Shown here: piece after piece, positions 54,809 to 64,000 of the stretch
Layout of the letters: every line of letters starts with the position of its first letter
Position numbering within the stretch: position 1 is the first letter of the stretch
Origin: Aestuariivivens marinum
Lineage (GTDB): Bacteria > Bacteroidota > Bacteroidia > Flavobacteriales > Flavobacteriaceae
Length of the DNA: 64,000 bases
Assembly (NCBI RefSeq): GCF_022662175.1
Contig: NZ_JAKMCR010000001.1
Span: 1 to 64,000 of the forward strand
Direction: 5' to 3'
Notes under the pieces: model-generated
The model's database searches: none
What the model saw: the letters and a program-made list of their open reading frames with translations, nothing else
What the model was told of the DNA's origin: nothing
Translations under genes and position numbers: made by a program

Positions 54809-55114
54809 ATGGGTTTACTAAATTTATTATTTGGCAATAAAGAGAATAACATAAAAGATTTTAAAGCCAGAGGCGCAATCATTATCGATGTCCGTACACC
54901 TTCAGAATATAAGCAAGGTGCTATAAAAGGCTCAAGAAATATCCCCTTACAGGTCATTGAATCTAAAATAGAGGAAATAAAAAAACTCAATAAACCCGTT
55001 ATTACATGCTGTGCTTCCGGCATGAGATCGGCCAGTGCAGCTTCAGTATTAAAAAAATACAGTATTGAGTCTATAAATGGTGGTGGTTGGATTGCCTTGA
55101 AAACTAAGCTGTAA
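54809..55114 (+). CDS. Rhodanese-domain protein
   Basis: 101 aa from ATG 54809; the TTG 21 bases upstream is unlikely. A single rhodanese domain with C68 in the loop CASGMR and the IDVRTPSEYKQGAIKGSRNI lead-in. It can accept sulfur or act as a small sulfurtransferase. No neighbouring sulfur genes. Confidence 0.9.
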   Translation: MGLLNLLFGNKENNIKDFKARGAIIIDVRTPSEYKQGAIKGSRNIPLQVIESKIEEIKKLNKPVITCCASGMRSASAASVLKKYSIESINGGGWIALKTKL

Positions 55115-55261
55115 TTTAGTAAAGGACGCCTTATTAAACTAGAAAACATTAGTTTCCTTCGACATAAGAAGTCTAACTAATGTATTTTCTTTGATTAATA
55201 GCATTACAAATATATGTACTATTTAGACATATTGAATCAATAGTATGTTAACTTATTGTCA

Positions 55262-55912
55262 TTATATCAGTTTATTTCGAATGGCTTTTTGAACAGCCTC
55301 TAATTTATTGTGCACTTGTAATTTACTGTAAATATTTTCAATGTGCTTTCTAACAGTACCTACTGATAAAATAAGGTTGTCTGCAATTGAACTATAGCTT
55401 AACCCTTTACTTAATTGCTCTAAAACATCAATTTCCCTAGCGGTTAGCTTTACGGTTTCCAGCTCTTGTTTATTACTTAAATCTAATGGATTCCGCAATA
55501 GCTTCAACGTTTTCATAGCTATTGAAGGCGTCATAGCTGCCCCGCCCTTAATTGTTTCCATTATACCTTTATACAAATCCTGTGCATTGATTTCTTTCAA
55601 CAAATAACCATCGGCTCCAGCCTGTATGGCCTTAAAAATATTTTCATCATCATCAAAAACCGTAAGCATTATTATTTTTACATGAGGATATTTTTCCTTT
55701 ACTTTTCTGGTTGTTTCAATACCATTCAACTCTGGCATTTCTATATCCATTAAAATTATATCAATAAGGTGATCATTGTTGAGTTTTTTTAGCAATTCAG
55801 ATCCATTTAGGGCAGTATACTTTAGGTTTAAATTGTTAAAAAAAGAAAGCTTTTCAGCCACCACATTTATTAAGAACGAATTATCATCTACTATGGCAAT
55901 TCTAACATCCAT
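55262..55912 (-). CDS. NarL/FixJ-type response regulator
   Basis: 216 aa. Receiver domain with D56 (IILMDIEMPELNG), D9/D10 acidic pocket and K105-like Lys in GYLLKEINA; then a LuxR/GerE helix-turn-helix (LTAREIDVLEQLSKGLSYSS, and SVGTVRKHIENIYSKL). It is two bases from the kinase gene on the same strand, so the two form a two-component system. Confidence 0.95.
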   Translation of the reverse strand: MDVRIAIVDDNSFLINVVAEKLSFFNNLNLKYTALNGSELLKKLNNDHLIDIILMDIEMPELNGIETTRKVKEKYPHVKIIMLTVFDDDENIFKAIQAGADGYLLKEINAQDLYKGIMETIKGGAAMTPSIAMKTLKLLRNPLDLSNKQELETVKLTAREIDVLEQLSKGLSYSSIADNLILSVGTVRKHIENIYSKLQVHNKLEAVQKAIRNKLI

Positions 55913-55914
55913 AA

Positions 55915-58002
55915 TTATACAGTAAATAGTATTGAGGTTCCCTTACCCAATTCACTACTAACAATTAGTTTTGAATTTATCTCATTGGCACGTTTCTTCA
56001 TGTTATTTAAACCATTACCTTGTTTGACTTCACTTAAATCGAATCCTTTGCCATCATCTAAAATCTCTATTCTTAAACGGCTACCTTCTTTACCAATCGA
56101 CACTAAAACTGTTTTGGCTTTAGCATGTTTAATGGCATTATTTACTGCTTCCTGTATGATTCGGTAAATATTCATCCCTTTTACAGATATAAACTGTATA
56201 TCGTTTAGCAAATTGTCATCTATATTAAATTCAAAATGTACACTTGAAGATGCACTTGCTTTTTCAACAAAATTCGAAATACGGATCTGCAAATCCTCTA
56301 AAGTAATCTCACTTTTATTCATGGCCCAAATGGTATCCCGCAACTCGTAAATGGTTTCTTTTGTAAATCCGCTGATATTTTCCAGCTTGTTTGTAAGCTT
56401 TTCATTAGTAATCTTAAAACCGTATTGTAAATTTTCTATGGAGGAAATAATAAAGGTAAGTTGTGCCCCAATATTATCGTGTAAATCTCTTGAAATTCTT
56501 AAACGCTGTTCTTGTAATTTGTTTTGGGTTTCAATCTTGATTAAGGCTTCTTTTAATTCGCTTTCTTTGACCAATTGCTGATTTTTAAGTTTTTGTTGTT
56601 TATAGAGCAAAAAGCCCAAAACTGTAATTAATAAAGCCAATAGTATCAATCCTGTTAATTGGGTGTTTTTTTTATTAAGGTTTAATTCTTTTTCAGCTAA
56701 AATAGCGCGTTGTTCTAAAATCTCTTTTTCTTTTTTTTCCGTTTGATATTGTGTTTCTAGTTCATTGACTTTATTTTTAACATCTGAAGACGAAATAGAA
56801 TCGGTTAAAGCATAATATTGTTTATGGTACTCCAGAGCTTTTTTAAAATTGTTTTGTTCACTATGCAACAAACTTAAAATAAGTAATGTTTCTTTCTGCA
56901 CATAACTGTTTTCACTATTCTTGGCCATTTCATACCCTTTTAATAAATGCTGCTCTGCCAAATCAAATTGTTTATTATAGCGGTAAGAATCTCCAAGATT
57001 AATCCTTGCTGTCATTTCTTTATTGGTATCATGACTTTTTATACTCGCCTGTAAAGCACGCTTCCCAAATTCTATTGCCTTTCCATAATTCCTTAAAGAA
57101 TTTTCCACTAGAGCCAAATTTATATAAGCATTGTTCCTTCCATTAATATACCCTCCTTTTTCACTTAATGATAATGCGTTTTCAAAGTAATGCTTGGCTT
57201 CTTTTAATTTAAAAGAATCTTTATTCTCTACCCCCAAATTCCTCTGGCTAACCCCTAGATTTAAATAGGCTCCAACAATATCTACTATATTTCCAATTCT
57301 TTTTTTGATTTCCAGTGATTTTAAAAAGTATCCTTCTGCCTTTTTATAATCTTTTAAATCAATGTAAACCAACCCAATATTATTATAAGACTTAGCTAAA
57401 CTTAATTCATCGCTTGTTGCTTGGGCAATTTTTGCAGACTCAATATGCATTTGTAAGGCGCCTTCAAAATCCCCTAAATACGCTTTACAAATGGCTATAT
57501 TGTTATAACATCGCGACTGGGTATCGACATCTTTGTCTTCAATTGAAATGGTCAATGCTTTTTTAAATTCCACCGATGCACCATTATAGTTAGATTTATA
57601 GAAAAATAGTATGCCACGGTTAATATAAAGTGATTTTTTGAACTCTTTATTATTAATACTAGGTATTAATTTTTCAGCTTCATTAAAATAATATTGTGCC
57701 GAATCAAGCTTGGACTTATCGGTAAATGCTTTTCCCATCCCCAATAACCCCTTTATTTTTAAAGTATCGTTTTTTAAAAATTCAGCACAAACTTTAAGCT
57801 TTGTAAAAGCCGAAACCGATGAATCTATATTGACTGTTAAATATGCAGCTCCAATGTCATACAGTAAATTACATTTAACAACTTTATTGGATTCCGACTG
57901 GTATTGACGATTAAGACTGTCCAACTCTTTAGATTTGTCTTGAGCCGACAAATGCAGAATGCTAAAAATAATTAAACACTTAAAAACAATTAACCTCAAC
58001 AT
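55915..58002 (-). CDS. TPR-containing sensor histidine kinase (HisKA_3 type)
   Basis: 695 aa. Signal peptide, then TPR-like repeats over about 30-400, a coiled-coil, a transmembrane helix near 449-467 (LTGLILLALLITVLGFLLY), the HisKA_3 dimerisation box with H508 in RDLHDNIGAQLTF, and an HATPase domain with N-box (IIQEAVNNAIKHA) and G-box (LDDGKGFDL). The sensing region outside the membrane is made of TPRs. The partner regulator follows directly. Confidence 0.93.
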   Translation of the reverse strand: MLRLIVFKCLIIFSILHLSAQDKSKELDSLNRQYQSESNKVVKCNLLYDIGAAYLTVNIDSSVSAFTKLKVCAEFLKNDTLKIKGLLGMGKAFTDKSKLDSAQYYFNEAEKLIPSINNKEFKKSLYINRGILFFYKSNYNGASVEFKKALTISIEDKDVDTQSRCYNNIAICKAYLGDFEGALQMHIESAKIAQATSDELSLAKSYNNIGLVYIDLKDYKKAEGYFLKSLEIKKRIGNIVDIVGAYLNLGVSQRNLGVENKDSFKLKEAKHYFENALSLSEKGGYINGRNNAYINLALVENSLRNYGKAIEFGKRALQASIKSHDTNKEMTARINLGDSYRYNKQFDLAEQHLLKGYEMAKNSENSYVQKETLLILSLLHSEQNNFKKALEYHKQYYALTDSISSSDVKNKVNELETQYQTEKKEKEILEQRAILAEKELNLNKKNTQLTGLILLALLITVLGFLLYKQQKLKNQQLVKESELKEALIKIETQNKLQEQRLRISRDLHDNIGAQLTFIISSIENLQYGFKITNEKLTNKLENISGFTKETIYELRDTIWAMNKSEITLEDLQIRISNFVEKASASSSVHFEFNIDDNLLNDIQFISVKGMNIYRIIQEAVNNAIKHAKAKTVLVSIGKEGSRLRIEILDDGKGFDLSEVKQGNGLNNMKKRANEINSKLIVSSELGKGTSILFTV

Positions 58003-58104
58003 AAACAGATGTTAACAACTCCCCCTCAAGATAATAAAATTGTGGGACAATTTTTCTATTATTGTTCACCCGTTATTTTTAACTACATAATAAGGTTACT
58101 TTTA

Positions 58105-58407
58105 TTATCCCTTTCTTTCATTTTTAGAATATGTATCTGCAATTATAGTTTCACAAAGCGAAAGCAATACTTTAGTTATTTTGAAAAATCTAATTGATAC
58201 CGTTTTTGAAGTGGTGCTACACAATTTATTTCGATCTTCATATAAAAGACCTTTATGTAACTCTTGAAAATACAAATGTTGTAAATGGAGATAATTCCTC
58301 TTAGATTGGGTCATATATTTTTTGGTTTGGAACAAAACCAAAATCGTCATAACCAAAAGAATTATTAATAGTAAAAATAAAATCAAACTAAAATCCATAC
58401 TCTCCAT
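58105..58407 (-). CDS. Possible small membrane protein
   Basis: 100 aa with one N-terminal hydrophobic helix (LILFLLLIILLVMTILVLF) and a basic helical rest. It lies between the kinase start and the terminator at 58442-58481, so it would be an independent unit or the first gene of the kinase operon. The rest of 58003-58624 holds nothing else convincing. Coding status is uncertain; the frame may be spurious. Confidence 0.35.
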   Translation of the reverse strand: MESMDFSLILFLLLIILLVMTILVLFQTKKYMTQSKRNYLHLQHLYFQELHKGLLYEDRNKLCSTTSKTVSIRFFKITKVLLSLCETIIADTYSKNERKG

Positions 58408-58441
58408 TTTAGTTTGAAATAGACCTTAATGATGACAAAAA

Positions 58442-58481
58442 AAAACACCAACCACTAAAAACATTTAGTAATCGGTGTTTT
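58442..58481 (-). terminator. Intrinsic terminator after the PQQ-like gene
   Basis: AAAACACC and GGTGTTTT form the outer stem, with inner ACTAAA/TTTAGT pairs and a short mismatch. It is 144 bases past the stop of the minus-strand propeller gene. Confidence 0.65.
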
Positions 58482-58624
58482 CTATATGAACTGATTAATA
58501 GCATTTTAAATGTACAATTTAAAGTTCACGATTTAACTTTTTTTCGATAAAATGACACTTATAAAAGATTAAGCGCAACAATAAAAAGATGTTACGCCCA
58601 ATCCTAAAAATCCCAACAACGAGA

Positions 58625-60478
58625 TTATTTGTTTAAATTATAAGCACTTATGTTGTTCCCTTTATCCTTGAAGTACAAAAAGCCTTCAATATCATCAACT
58701 TCATACATTGGGTCTTTATCCTGAATCACAATCTCATTAAGGGATAGCCCAGAATTTTTGTCCACTTTTACCAATGCTACACCATCATCAACTTTAGTTA
58801 AAATAAAAGCTGAGTTTGCTGTGGCCTTGGTGGCTTTGAAACGTTTTGCCATTTCCTGAAAACCAGCATCAGTCACTTGTGCCCAACTTTCAGCCTGTTG
58901 TTCATGGTACTGTACAGTACTATTATATGAAGGCACTCCAGCCCCTTTCATATAGCCTGCTGTTGCAGAATGTGATATGGCAGCTGAAGCCGATGCCAAT
59001 GTTAAGGCTCCTACAATGGCAAGTCCAAAAGCACTTTTTCCCGGTGGTCGATGATAAACTTCCCAAATTGGTTCACCCTGAAAATCTATCATTTCCAAAT
59101 TTTGATCAGCTGTTAATAATATCCCATTATTTCTAACTTCAATACCCGTTGGATCTTCCTTGCCTTCAAATTTAATATCGCCTGTTAAAAGATTATATTC
59201 ACCATTATTACCATCAACTTCATAAACTCCATCCTTACAAGAAATTAAAAACCTATCCCTAGTTTTATCATAAGTCGATGCTACTGCTGCCGAACGCTTA
59301 TATTTAATAGCCTTTCCAAATACAGACTCTCCGGTTGCCATATCTATAATATCGGCATCTGTTTCAGAAATATATAATAGTCCTGTGGGAACCGTTGCCA
59401 TAATTTGAATACCTGGTCCTGTTTTAAGCGGCTTTTTCCAACGTGGCGTACCATCAAAAGCTATTTTGTTGATGCCCCCATCTGATACTCCAAAAATAAT
59501 ACCATCATCTTCTATATAAAAGTGATCGATTATGCCTTTGGTTTTAGGAGATTTATCCCATAAATCAGTACCACTATTGTGGTCTAACAAATAGACCTTA
59601 GATGTTCCAGAGCCTTTAAGCTTACTTGCCAGTTTACTTCCACCACCTAAAATATTTGTAACTATTGCCAATCCCTGGTCGGCAAACTCAATGGTGGATA
59701 TTACACCTTTAATCTTGTTACCTTCAGGCCATAATGAAGCACCACTATCTGAATTGATTTTGTAAACTACGGTATTATCACCTTTGGTCCTAAATGCATA
59801 TATTTCCTTGGTGTCTTCATTTGCAATAATATTTGTAGCGTTCTTAATATCGGCGGACCATTTTTCGGCACCAGAGCTAATGGAATAACAGGTGACATCT
59901 TTTAACCCGGGTATAATAATATTGTCTCCCATAATATCGGGCTCGCCAACCATGGGATTTGAAGCTTTACGTTCAAAAATCTTGACGAGCTTCCCCGTTT
60001 TTAAATCGTATAACCCTACGCCACCAGTATATTGCCCCATACCTTCCTCTTTATGCATGCCATTAACGACAAACATCATTTCTGGGCTTATAAAGTGCCG
60101 ACTGCTAACCCCATTTTGCCAATCTTCGGCTTTAGAGTCAAAAACTATAGCTCCTTTTACAACATCAACCACGACAGTATGCATAAAAATTCCACGTGGT
60201 TTTACAATAAGATAGGGTGTATTAGGTACAAATTCAAGGTGTTCCTCCTTAACACGCTTAAGGCGATCTATTTTAAAGGACACCTCACTACTATTGGGCC
60301 GTATGCCCGCCAAAGCCTCTCCTGTTGAAGCCAATAAGGTACCTGACTCGTGAAGCAGTAACCATTTTACCTGTCCGTCAAAAGCATATTGATAATCTGG
60401 CGTTGTCTTTTGTGACCATCCCGCATGTGCCAATAGCATAACGGCTATCAACAACACAGTGTTCTTAAATGTTCTCAT
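58625..60478 (-). CDS. Secreted PQQ-like beta-propeller protein
   Basis: 617 aa. Signal peptide MRTFKNTVLLIAVMLLAHAG, then WSQ. Repeated blades such as CYSISSGAEKWSADIKNA, VYKINSDSGASLWPEG, VYLLDHNSGTDLWDK and FDGTPRWKKPL define a WD/PQQ-like propeller. A short Ala/Ser segment near 490-510 could be a hydrophobic insert. No cofactor evidence. Function unknown. Transcribed on the minus strand and bounded by a terminator downstream. Confidence 0.82.
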   Translation of the reverse strand: MRTFKNTVLLIAVMLLAHAGWSQKTTPDYQYAFDGQVKWLLLHESGTLLASTGEALAGIRPNSSEVSFKIDRLKRVKEEHLEFVPNTPYLIVKPRGIFMHTVVVDVVKGAIVFDSKAEDWQNGVSSRHFISPEMMFVVNGMHKEEGMGQYTGGVGLYDLKTGKLVKIFERKASNPMVGEPDIMGDNIIIPGLKDVTCYSISSGAEKWSADIKNATNIIANEDTKEIYAFRTKGDNTVVYKINSDSGASLWPEGNKIKGVISTIEFADQGLAIVTNILGGGSKLASKLKGSGTSKVYLLDHNSGTDLWDKSPKTKGIIDHFYIEDDGIIFGVSDGGINKIAFDGTPRWKKPLKTGPGIQIMATVPTGLLYISETDADIIDMATGESVFGKAIKYKRSAAVASTYDKTRDRFLISCKDGVYEVDGNNGEYNLLTGDIKFEGKEDPTGIEVRNNGILLTADQNLEMIDFQGEPIWEVYHRPPGKSAFGLAIVGALTLASASAAISHSATAGYMKGAGVPSYNSTVQYHEQQAESWAQVTDAGFQEMAKRFKATKATANSAFILTKVDDGVALVKVDKNSGLSLNEIVIQDKDPMYEVDDIEGFLYFKDKGNNISAYNLNK

Positions 60479-60608
60479 TGTTGGTTTTGTTTAAAATTAA
60501 TAGCTAACCAAAATTGCAACTTTAAAACACTGGAATCAATACGATAAATTACGTATATTTTTAATTGATCAAGCCATTTTACTAATAAACCAAACAATAG
60601 AGACTTAT

Positions 60609-61574
60609 CTAAAAAGAAATATGTGGAAATTGCTCTTGTAGACTTTCCATTCGCTTCTCAATATTTTTCAAAAATTGTAGGTGCGCTTCTGAATTTGGGC
60701 TGAATGGTTTATGATGCAATCCTTTTTGAACAGCATCAACTTGCTCCATGGTTTTTGAAGTTTCTGAAGCTAACCAAACGCTTTGAAATTTTTCCCAGAT
60801 ATAGTTTACTGCTATTGTGTTGGGATGAATCATATCCTCGGCATAAAAACGATAATCACGAAGTTCGTCCATCATGATTTCATAGGAAGGAAAATAATGC
60901 AGATTAGAATTAACAGTTTTTGACTGTTGATTTAATAATTGATGGATTGCAGCTATTAAATGGGCCTTGCCTTGAGTGTTTTCAATAAAACCATCTTTAA
61001 TGTGCCTTACCGGTGAAACAGTAAAAATGAACACCACATTTGGATTAATCGCCTTTATTAAATCGGTTAGATAATGCAATGAACTTGTTATGGTTTCTAT
61101 AGACAACAATTCCTTTTTGAATTGTTTTTGAGGTATTTTATGGCAATTGGCTACTATGGCGCTGGTTTCCAAAAAACGATACACCCATGCTGTGCCTAAA
61201 GTAAGAATAATGTGTGAAGTACTTCTAAGTTGTTTGGTAGTTACACTTATGTTATTGTTCAAATCCCGCAACAACACGTCTTTTGAAGTATGGCTTAATC
61301 TGGAATGCGCATCAAAACAATGCCACCGTTCATTGTGATAAAATATATCCTTTTCTGTGTATTGACTTTTAGCTACTGCTTTAGCCACCAACGTTTCAAT
61401 GGCCTTGGAGTGAAATAATATCCCAAACGGATTTTGAAGGGTTTTAAACTTAAAATACGACAGTTTCTCCCCAATATGCTCCACAAAGCAAGATCCCAAC
61501 AACAGCAGATTAGAATTGTAGTCTATTAAATTATTAGGTTGCTTTCTTAATATTATGTTGGTTTGAAGATTCAT
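60609..61574 (-). CDS. GSCFA-domain protein
   Basis: 321 aa. The GSCFA motif is LLLGSCFVEHIGEKLSYFKF at residues about 24-43, and the block FTVSPVRHIKDG matches the domain. The fold is GDSL/SGNH-esterase-like. Substrate unknown; found in many Bacteroidota as a single gene. 125 bases upstream of its start is the alaS stop on the same strand. Confidence 0.88.
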   Translation of the reverse strand: MNLQTNIILRKQPNNLIDYNSNLLLLGSCFVEHIGEKLSYFKFKTLQNPFGILFHSKAIETLVAKAVAKSQYTEKDIFYHNERWHCFDAHSRLSHTSKDVLLRDLNNNISVTTKQLRSTSHIILTLGTAWVYRFLETSAIVANCHKIPQKQFKKELLSIETITSSLHYLTDLIKAINPNVVFIFTVSPVRHIKDGFIENTQGKAHLIAAIHQLLNQQSKTVNSNLHYFPSYEIMMDELRDYRFYAEDMIHPNTIAVNYIWEKFQSVWLASETSKTMEQVDAVQKGLHHKPFSPNSEAHLQFLKNIEKRMESLQEQFPHISF

Positions 61575-61699
61575 TTAAAATTCAACTCTAAAATTAAAGA
61601 ATGAATGAATTGTTACTAATTTCTACATGAAAAATTATTTCAACCAAAATCACTCGGGAAAGAAATCACATAATTGAATAGTTAAATCAACTTGATAAT

Positions 61700-64000
61700 T
61701 TATTCAATGTAGTTCTTTGCTGCATCTAAAGCCACTTCAATTCCTTGAGGGTTTTTACCTCCTGCTGTAGCAAAAAATGGTTGACCACCGCCGCCACCTT
61801 GGATATGTTTCCCCAATTCACGAACTACTTGACCCGCATTTAGCCCTTTACTTGCAACCAGTTCTTTAGATATATAACAAGCTAACAAGGCTTTTCCTTC
61901 CTTTTCAGTGGCCAATAACAAAAACAAATTATCAATTTGGCTACCCAAATCGAAAGCAATATCTTTTAGTCCAGCAGCATCCATATCCAACTGCTTAGCC
62001 AAAAACTTAACACCATTAATTTGAGACACTTCCCCTTTTAATTCGTTCTTTATGTTTTTGGCTTTATCCTTTAACAAAGCTTCAATCTGTTTTTTTAAAT
62101 TAGCATTTTCCTCCTGCAAATTTTGTAATGCTCTTACCGGTTCTTTGGCATTGTTAAGCAAATCCTTCATTTCAAAATAAGCACGATTATTCTCATAGAA
62201 AAATTCCTTAACGGCATCATTAGTTATAGCTTCAATACGACGTATACCTGCTGCTACGGCACCTTCTGAAACAATTTTAAAATGCCAGATATCTGCCGTA
62301 TTTTTCACGTGGGTACCACCACATAATTCAATAGATTTTCCAAAACGAATGGTGCGAACAGTATCTCCATACTTTTCACCAAACAAACTCATGGCTCCTT
62401 CAGCAAAAGCTTCTTCTTTTGGTATATTACGCTGCTCTTCCAAGGGTAATTTACCATCTATGCGTCGATTTACAAAATCTTCTACCTCACGTAATTCTTC
62501 AACGGTCAATTTTGAAAAATGGGAAAAGTCAAAACGTAAGTATTTGGAATGCACTGCACTACCTTTTTGCTCCACATGTGTTCCCAAAACCTCCCGAAGG
62601 GCTTGATGTAATAAATGGGTTGCAGTATGGTTACATTCTGTTCTATAGCGTTGTTTGGCATCCACTACCGCCTTAAAGGTTTCGTTGATATGTTTCGGTA
62701 AGTTTTTAGCAAAGTGAATAATAACATTATTTTCCTTCTTTGTGTCTAAAATATAGACCACATCTCCATGAACATCTTCCAAATAACCCTTATCACCTAC
62801 TTGCCCCCCACCTTCAGCATAAAAAGGTGTTAGATTGAATACCAATTGATACATATCCCCATCCTTTTTGGAAGTCACCTTACGGTATCTTGTAATCTTA
62901 ACATTTGCCTTTAGAGCATCATAGCCTACAAACTCTTCTTCAGCATCGTCCACTAAAATGGTCCAATCGTCTGTAGACATTTCACTAGCGGCCCTTGAGC
63001 GATCTTTTTGTTTTTGTAGTTCTACTTTAAACCCCTCTTCATCCAAAGTCAAGCCTTTTTCTGAAAGGATCAAAGCCGTTAAATCCACAGGAAACCCATA
63101 GGTATCGTACAATTCAAATACTTTCTCTCCCGAAACCGTATCTCCCTTTTCCTCTTCAACAATTCGGTTTAGCAATATTAAACCTTGATCCAGAGTCCTT
63201 AAAAACGATTGTTCTTCTTCTTTAATGACATTTTCAATGAGTTGTTTTTGAGATTTTAGTTCTGGAAAAGCCACTCCCATAGTTCTACTTAACACCTCAA
63301 CCAACCTAAAAATAAAGGGGTCCTTTTGGTTTAAAAACGTAAATCCATAACGTACAGCGCGTCTCAAAATTCGCCTAATCACATACCCGGCTCCAGTATT
63401 GCTAGGCAGTTGTCCATCAGCAATTGAAAAAGCCACTGCCCTAACATGATCGGCAATTACCCGAACCGCTACATCTACTTTTCCGTCTTTACCATAATCT
63501 TTATGCGAAATGGTTTCAATCTCTTTAATAAGCGGCGTAAACACATCGGTATCGTAATTACTTTGTACACCTTGTAAAACCATACACAAGCGCTCAAAGC
63601 CCATACCCGTATCGATATGCTTTGCCGGCAAACTTTCAAGGCTACCGTTTGCCTTTCTATTGTATTGCATAAACACCAAGTTCCAGATCTCTACAACCTG
63701 AGGATGGTCTTTATTCACTAATTCCTTACCTGGTATCTTGGCTTTATCTTCTGCAGAACGAATGTCGACATGAATCTCGCTACAAGGTCCACATGGTCCT
63801 TGATCACCCATTTCCCAAAAATTGTCCTTTTTGTTACCTTTTAAAATGCGGTCTTCAGGAATATGTTGCTTCCAAAAGTTGTAAGCTTCCATATCCATAG
63901 GGATATTATCCATTCCATCACCTTCAAAAACGGTTACATACAAAATATTCTTATCTATACCGTAAACTTCAGTCAATAGCTCCCAGGCCCACGCAATGGC
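61700..64000 (-). CDS. alaS: Alanine--tRNA ligase (partial, start beyond window)
   Basis: About 766 residues are visible in frame to base 64000; the reading frame continues past the edge with [14 protein letters not shown], so the ATG lies outside (an internal TTG at 63976 is not the start). It charges tRNA-Ala. The aminoacylation core ends in this window, the editing domain has [11 protein letters not shown] and the CGGTHVKN site, and the C-Ala region ends with [17 protein letters not shown]. Nothing looks broken. Confidence 0.97.
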   Translation of the reverse strand, partial: AIAWAWELLTEVYGIDKNILYVTVFEGDGMDNIPMDMEAYNFWKQHIPEDRILKGNKKDNFWEMGDQGPCGPCSEIHVDIRSAEDKAKIPGKELVNKDHPQVVEIWNLVFMQYNRKANGSLESLPAKHIDTGMGFERLCMVLQGVQSNYDTDVFTPLIKEIETISHKDYGKDGKVDVAVRVIADHVRAVAFSIADGQLPSNTGAGYVIRRILRRAVRYGFTFLNQKDPFIFRLVEVLSRTMGVAFPELKSQKQLIENVIKEEEQSFLRTLDQGLILLNRIVEEEKGDTVSGEKVFELYDTYGFPVDLTALILSEKGLTLDEEGFKVELQKQKDRSRAASEMSTDDWTILVDDAEEEFVGYDALKANVKITRYRKVTSKKDGDMYQLVFNLTPFYAEGGGQVGDKGYLEDVHGDVVYILDTKKENNVIIHFAKNLPKHINETFKAVVDAKQRYRTECNHTATHLLHQALREVLGTHVEQKGSAVHSKYLRFDFSHFSKLTVEELREVEDFVNRRIDGKLPLEEQRNIPKEEAFAEGAMSLFGEKYGDTVRTIRFGKSIELCGGTHVKNTADIWHFKIVSEGAVAAGIRRIEAITNDAVKEFFYENNRAYFEMKDLLNNAKEPVRALQNLQEENANLKKQIEALLKDKAKNIKNELKGEVSQINGVKFLAKQLDMDAAGLKDIAFDLGSQIDNLFLLLATEKEGKALLACYISKELVASKGLNAGQVVRELGKHIQGGGGGQPFFATAGGKNPQGIEVALDAAKNYIE

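Noticed and set aside
54757-55149. 130-aa minus-strand frame opposite the rhodanese gene
   Set aside because: Shadow of the rhodanese frame, which has the catalytic CASGMR loop.
1-64000. tRNA or rRNA genes, CRISPR arrays, insertion sequences, phage genes
   Set aside because: No cloverleaf-like or array-like structures, transposases or integrases were recognised on reading both strands.

Overview
The window is about 64 kb of an AT-rich chromosome from a member of the Bacteroidota, most probably a marine-type Flavobacteriaceae. The reasons are the gene set (ribosomal protein bTHX, GSCFA protein, DUF1573, GDYXXLXY/DUF2157 pair, DUF5522, putative porin, PASTA-RluA-Ddl-CoaD block), the near absence of strong Shine-Dalgarno sequences, and several TAnnTTTG boxes that match the Bacteroidota -7 promoter consensus. 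Assignment is from memory of protein families; no database search was possible. I see no tRNA, rRNA, CRISPR array, complete insertion sequence or phage.

Layout. 1-3.3 kb: end of an unknown gene, a large outer-membrane porin, a probable decayed leader and RNase HII. 3.4-8.5 kb: a large lipoprotein, a nucleoid-associated protein and an unknown secreted protein. 8.7-13.9 kb: polyphosphate kinase 2, a uracil-DNA-glycosylase-like protein, bTHX (44 aa), a TPR membrane protein, YaaA, RluA-type pseudouridine synthase and a PASTA protein. 14.2-22.5 kb: ddl-coaD, an IPT/TIG lipoprotein, a SulP transporter, a Nudix protein, pyrE and birA. 22.6-27.4 kb: rsfS-ftsH and then LUD-cdsA-psd-ACBP, a run joining protein quality control with phospholipid synthesis. 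27.4-32 kb: lipB, a Pmp3/YqaE peptide, a membrane-bound LuxR regulator, DUF1573 and lysS. 32-37.2 kb: a membrane-spanning AraC/TolB-like/TPR regulator, two lipoproteins and a GH125 mannosidase.

37.4-43.1 kb, all on the minus strand, is the most interesting block: two tandem membrane-anchored alpha/beta hydrolases, a GDYXXLXY/DUF2157 pair, an alkaline-ceramidase-like (CREST family) membrane amidase that keeps its catalytic residues, and two small four-helix membrane proteins that look distantly related to each other. This could be a membrane-lipid (perhaps sulfonolipid) module, but that is inference. 43.6-50 kb: an alpha-solenoid protein with an outer-membrane-like partner, a Spy-like basic protein, and the tight unit ACC-deaminase-like / glucosaminidase-LysM / hemL. 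50-55 kb: DUF5522, DUF4136, an aromatic amino acid hydroxylase, a CPBP protease in a cassette-like setting, an enoyl-CoA hydratase family protein and a rhodanese. 55.2-64 kb: a NarL-type two-component pair, a PQQ-like propeller protein, a GSCFA protein and alaS, which runs off the right edge.

Other points for a second look are a roughly 80% identical 90-bp upstream element found before two unrelated genes 47 kb apart, terminator-like hairpins in the leaders of lysS and ddl, and small genes missed by simple ORF length cut-offs (bTHX, Pmp3/YqaE, DUF5522). Nothing here is a clear, complete undescribed system.
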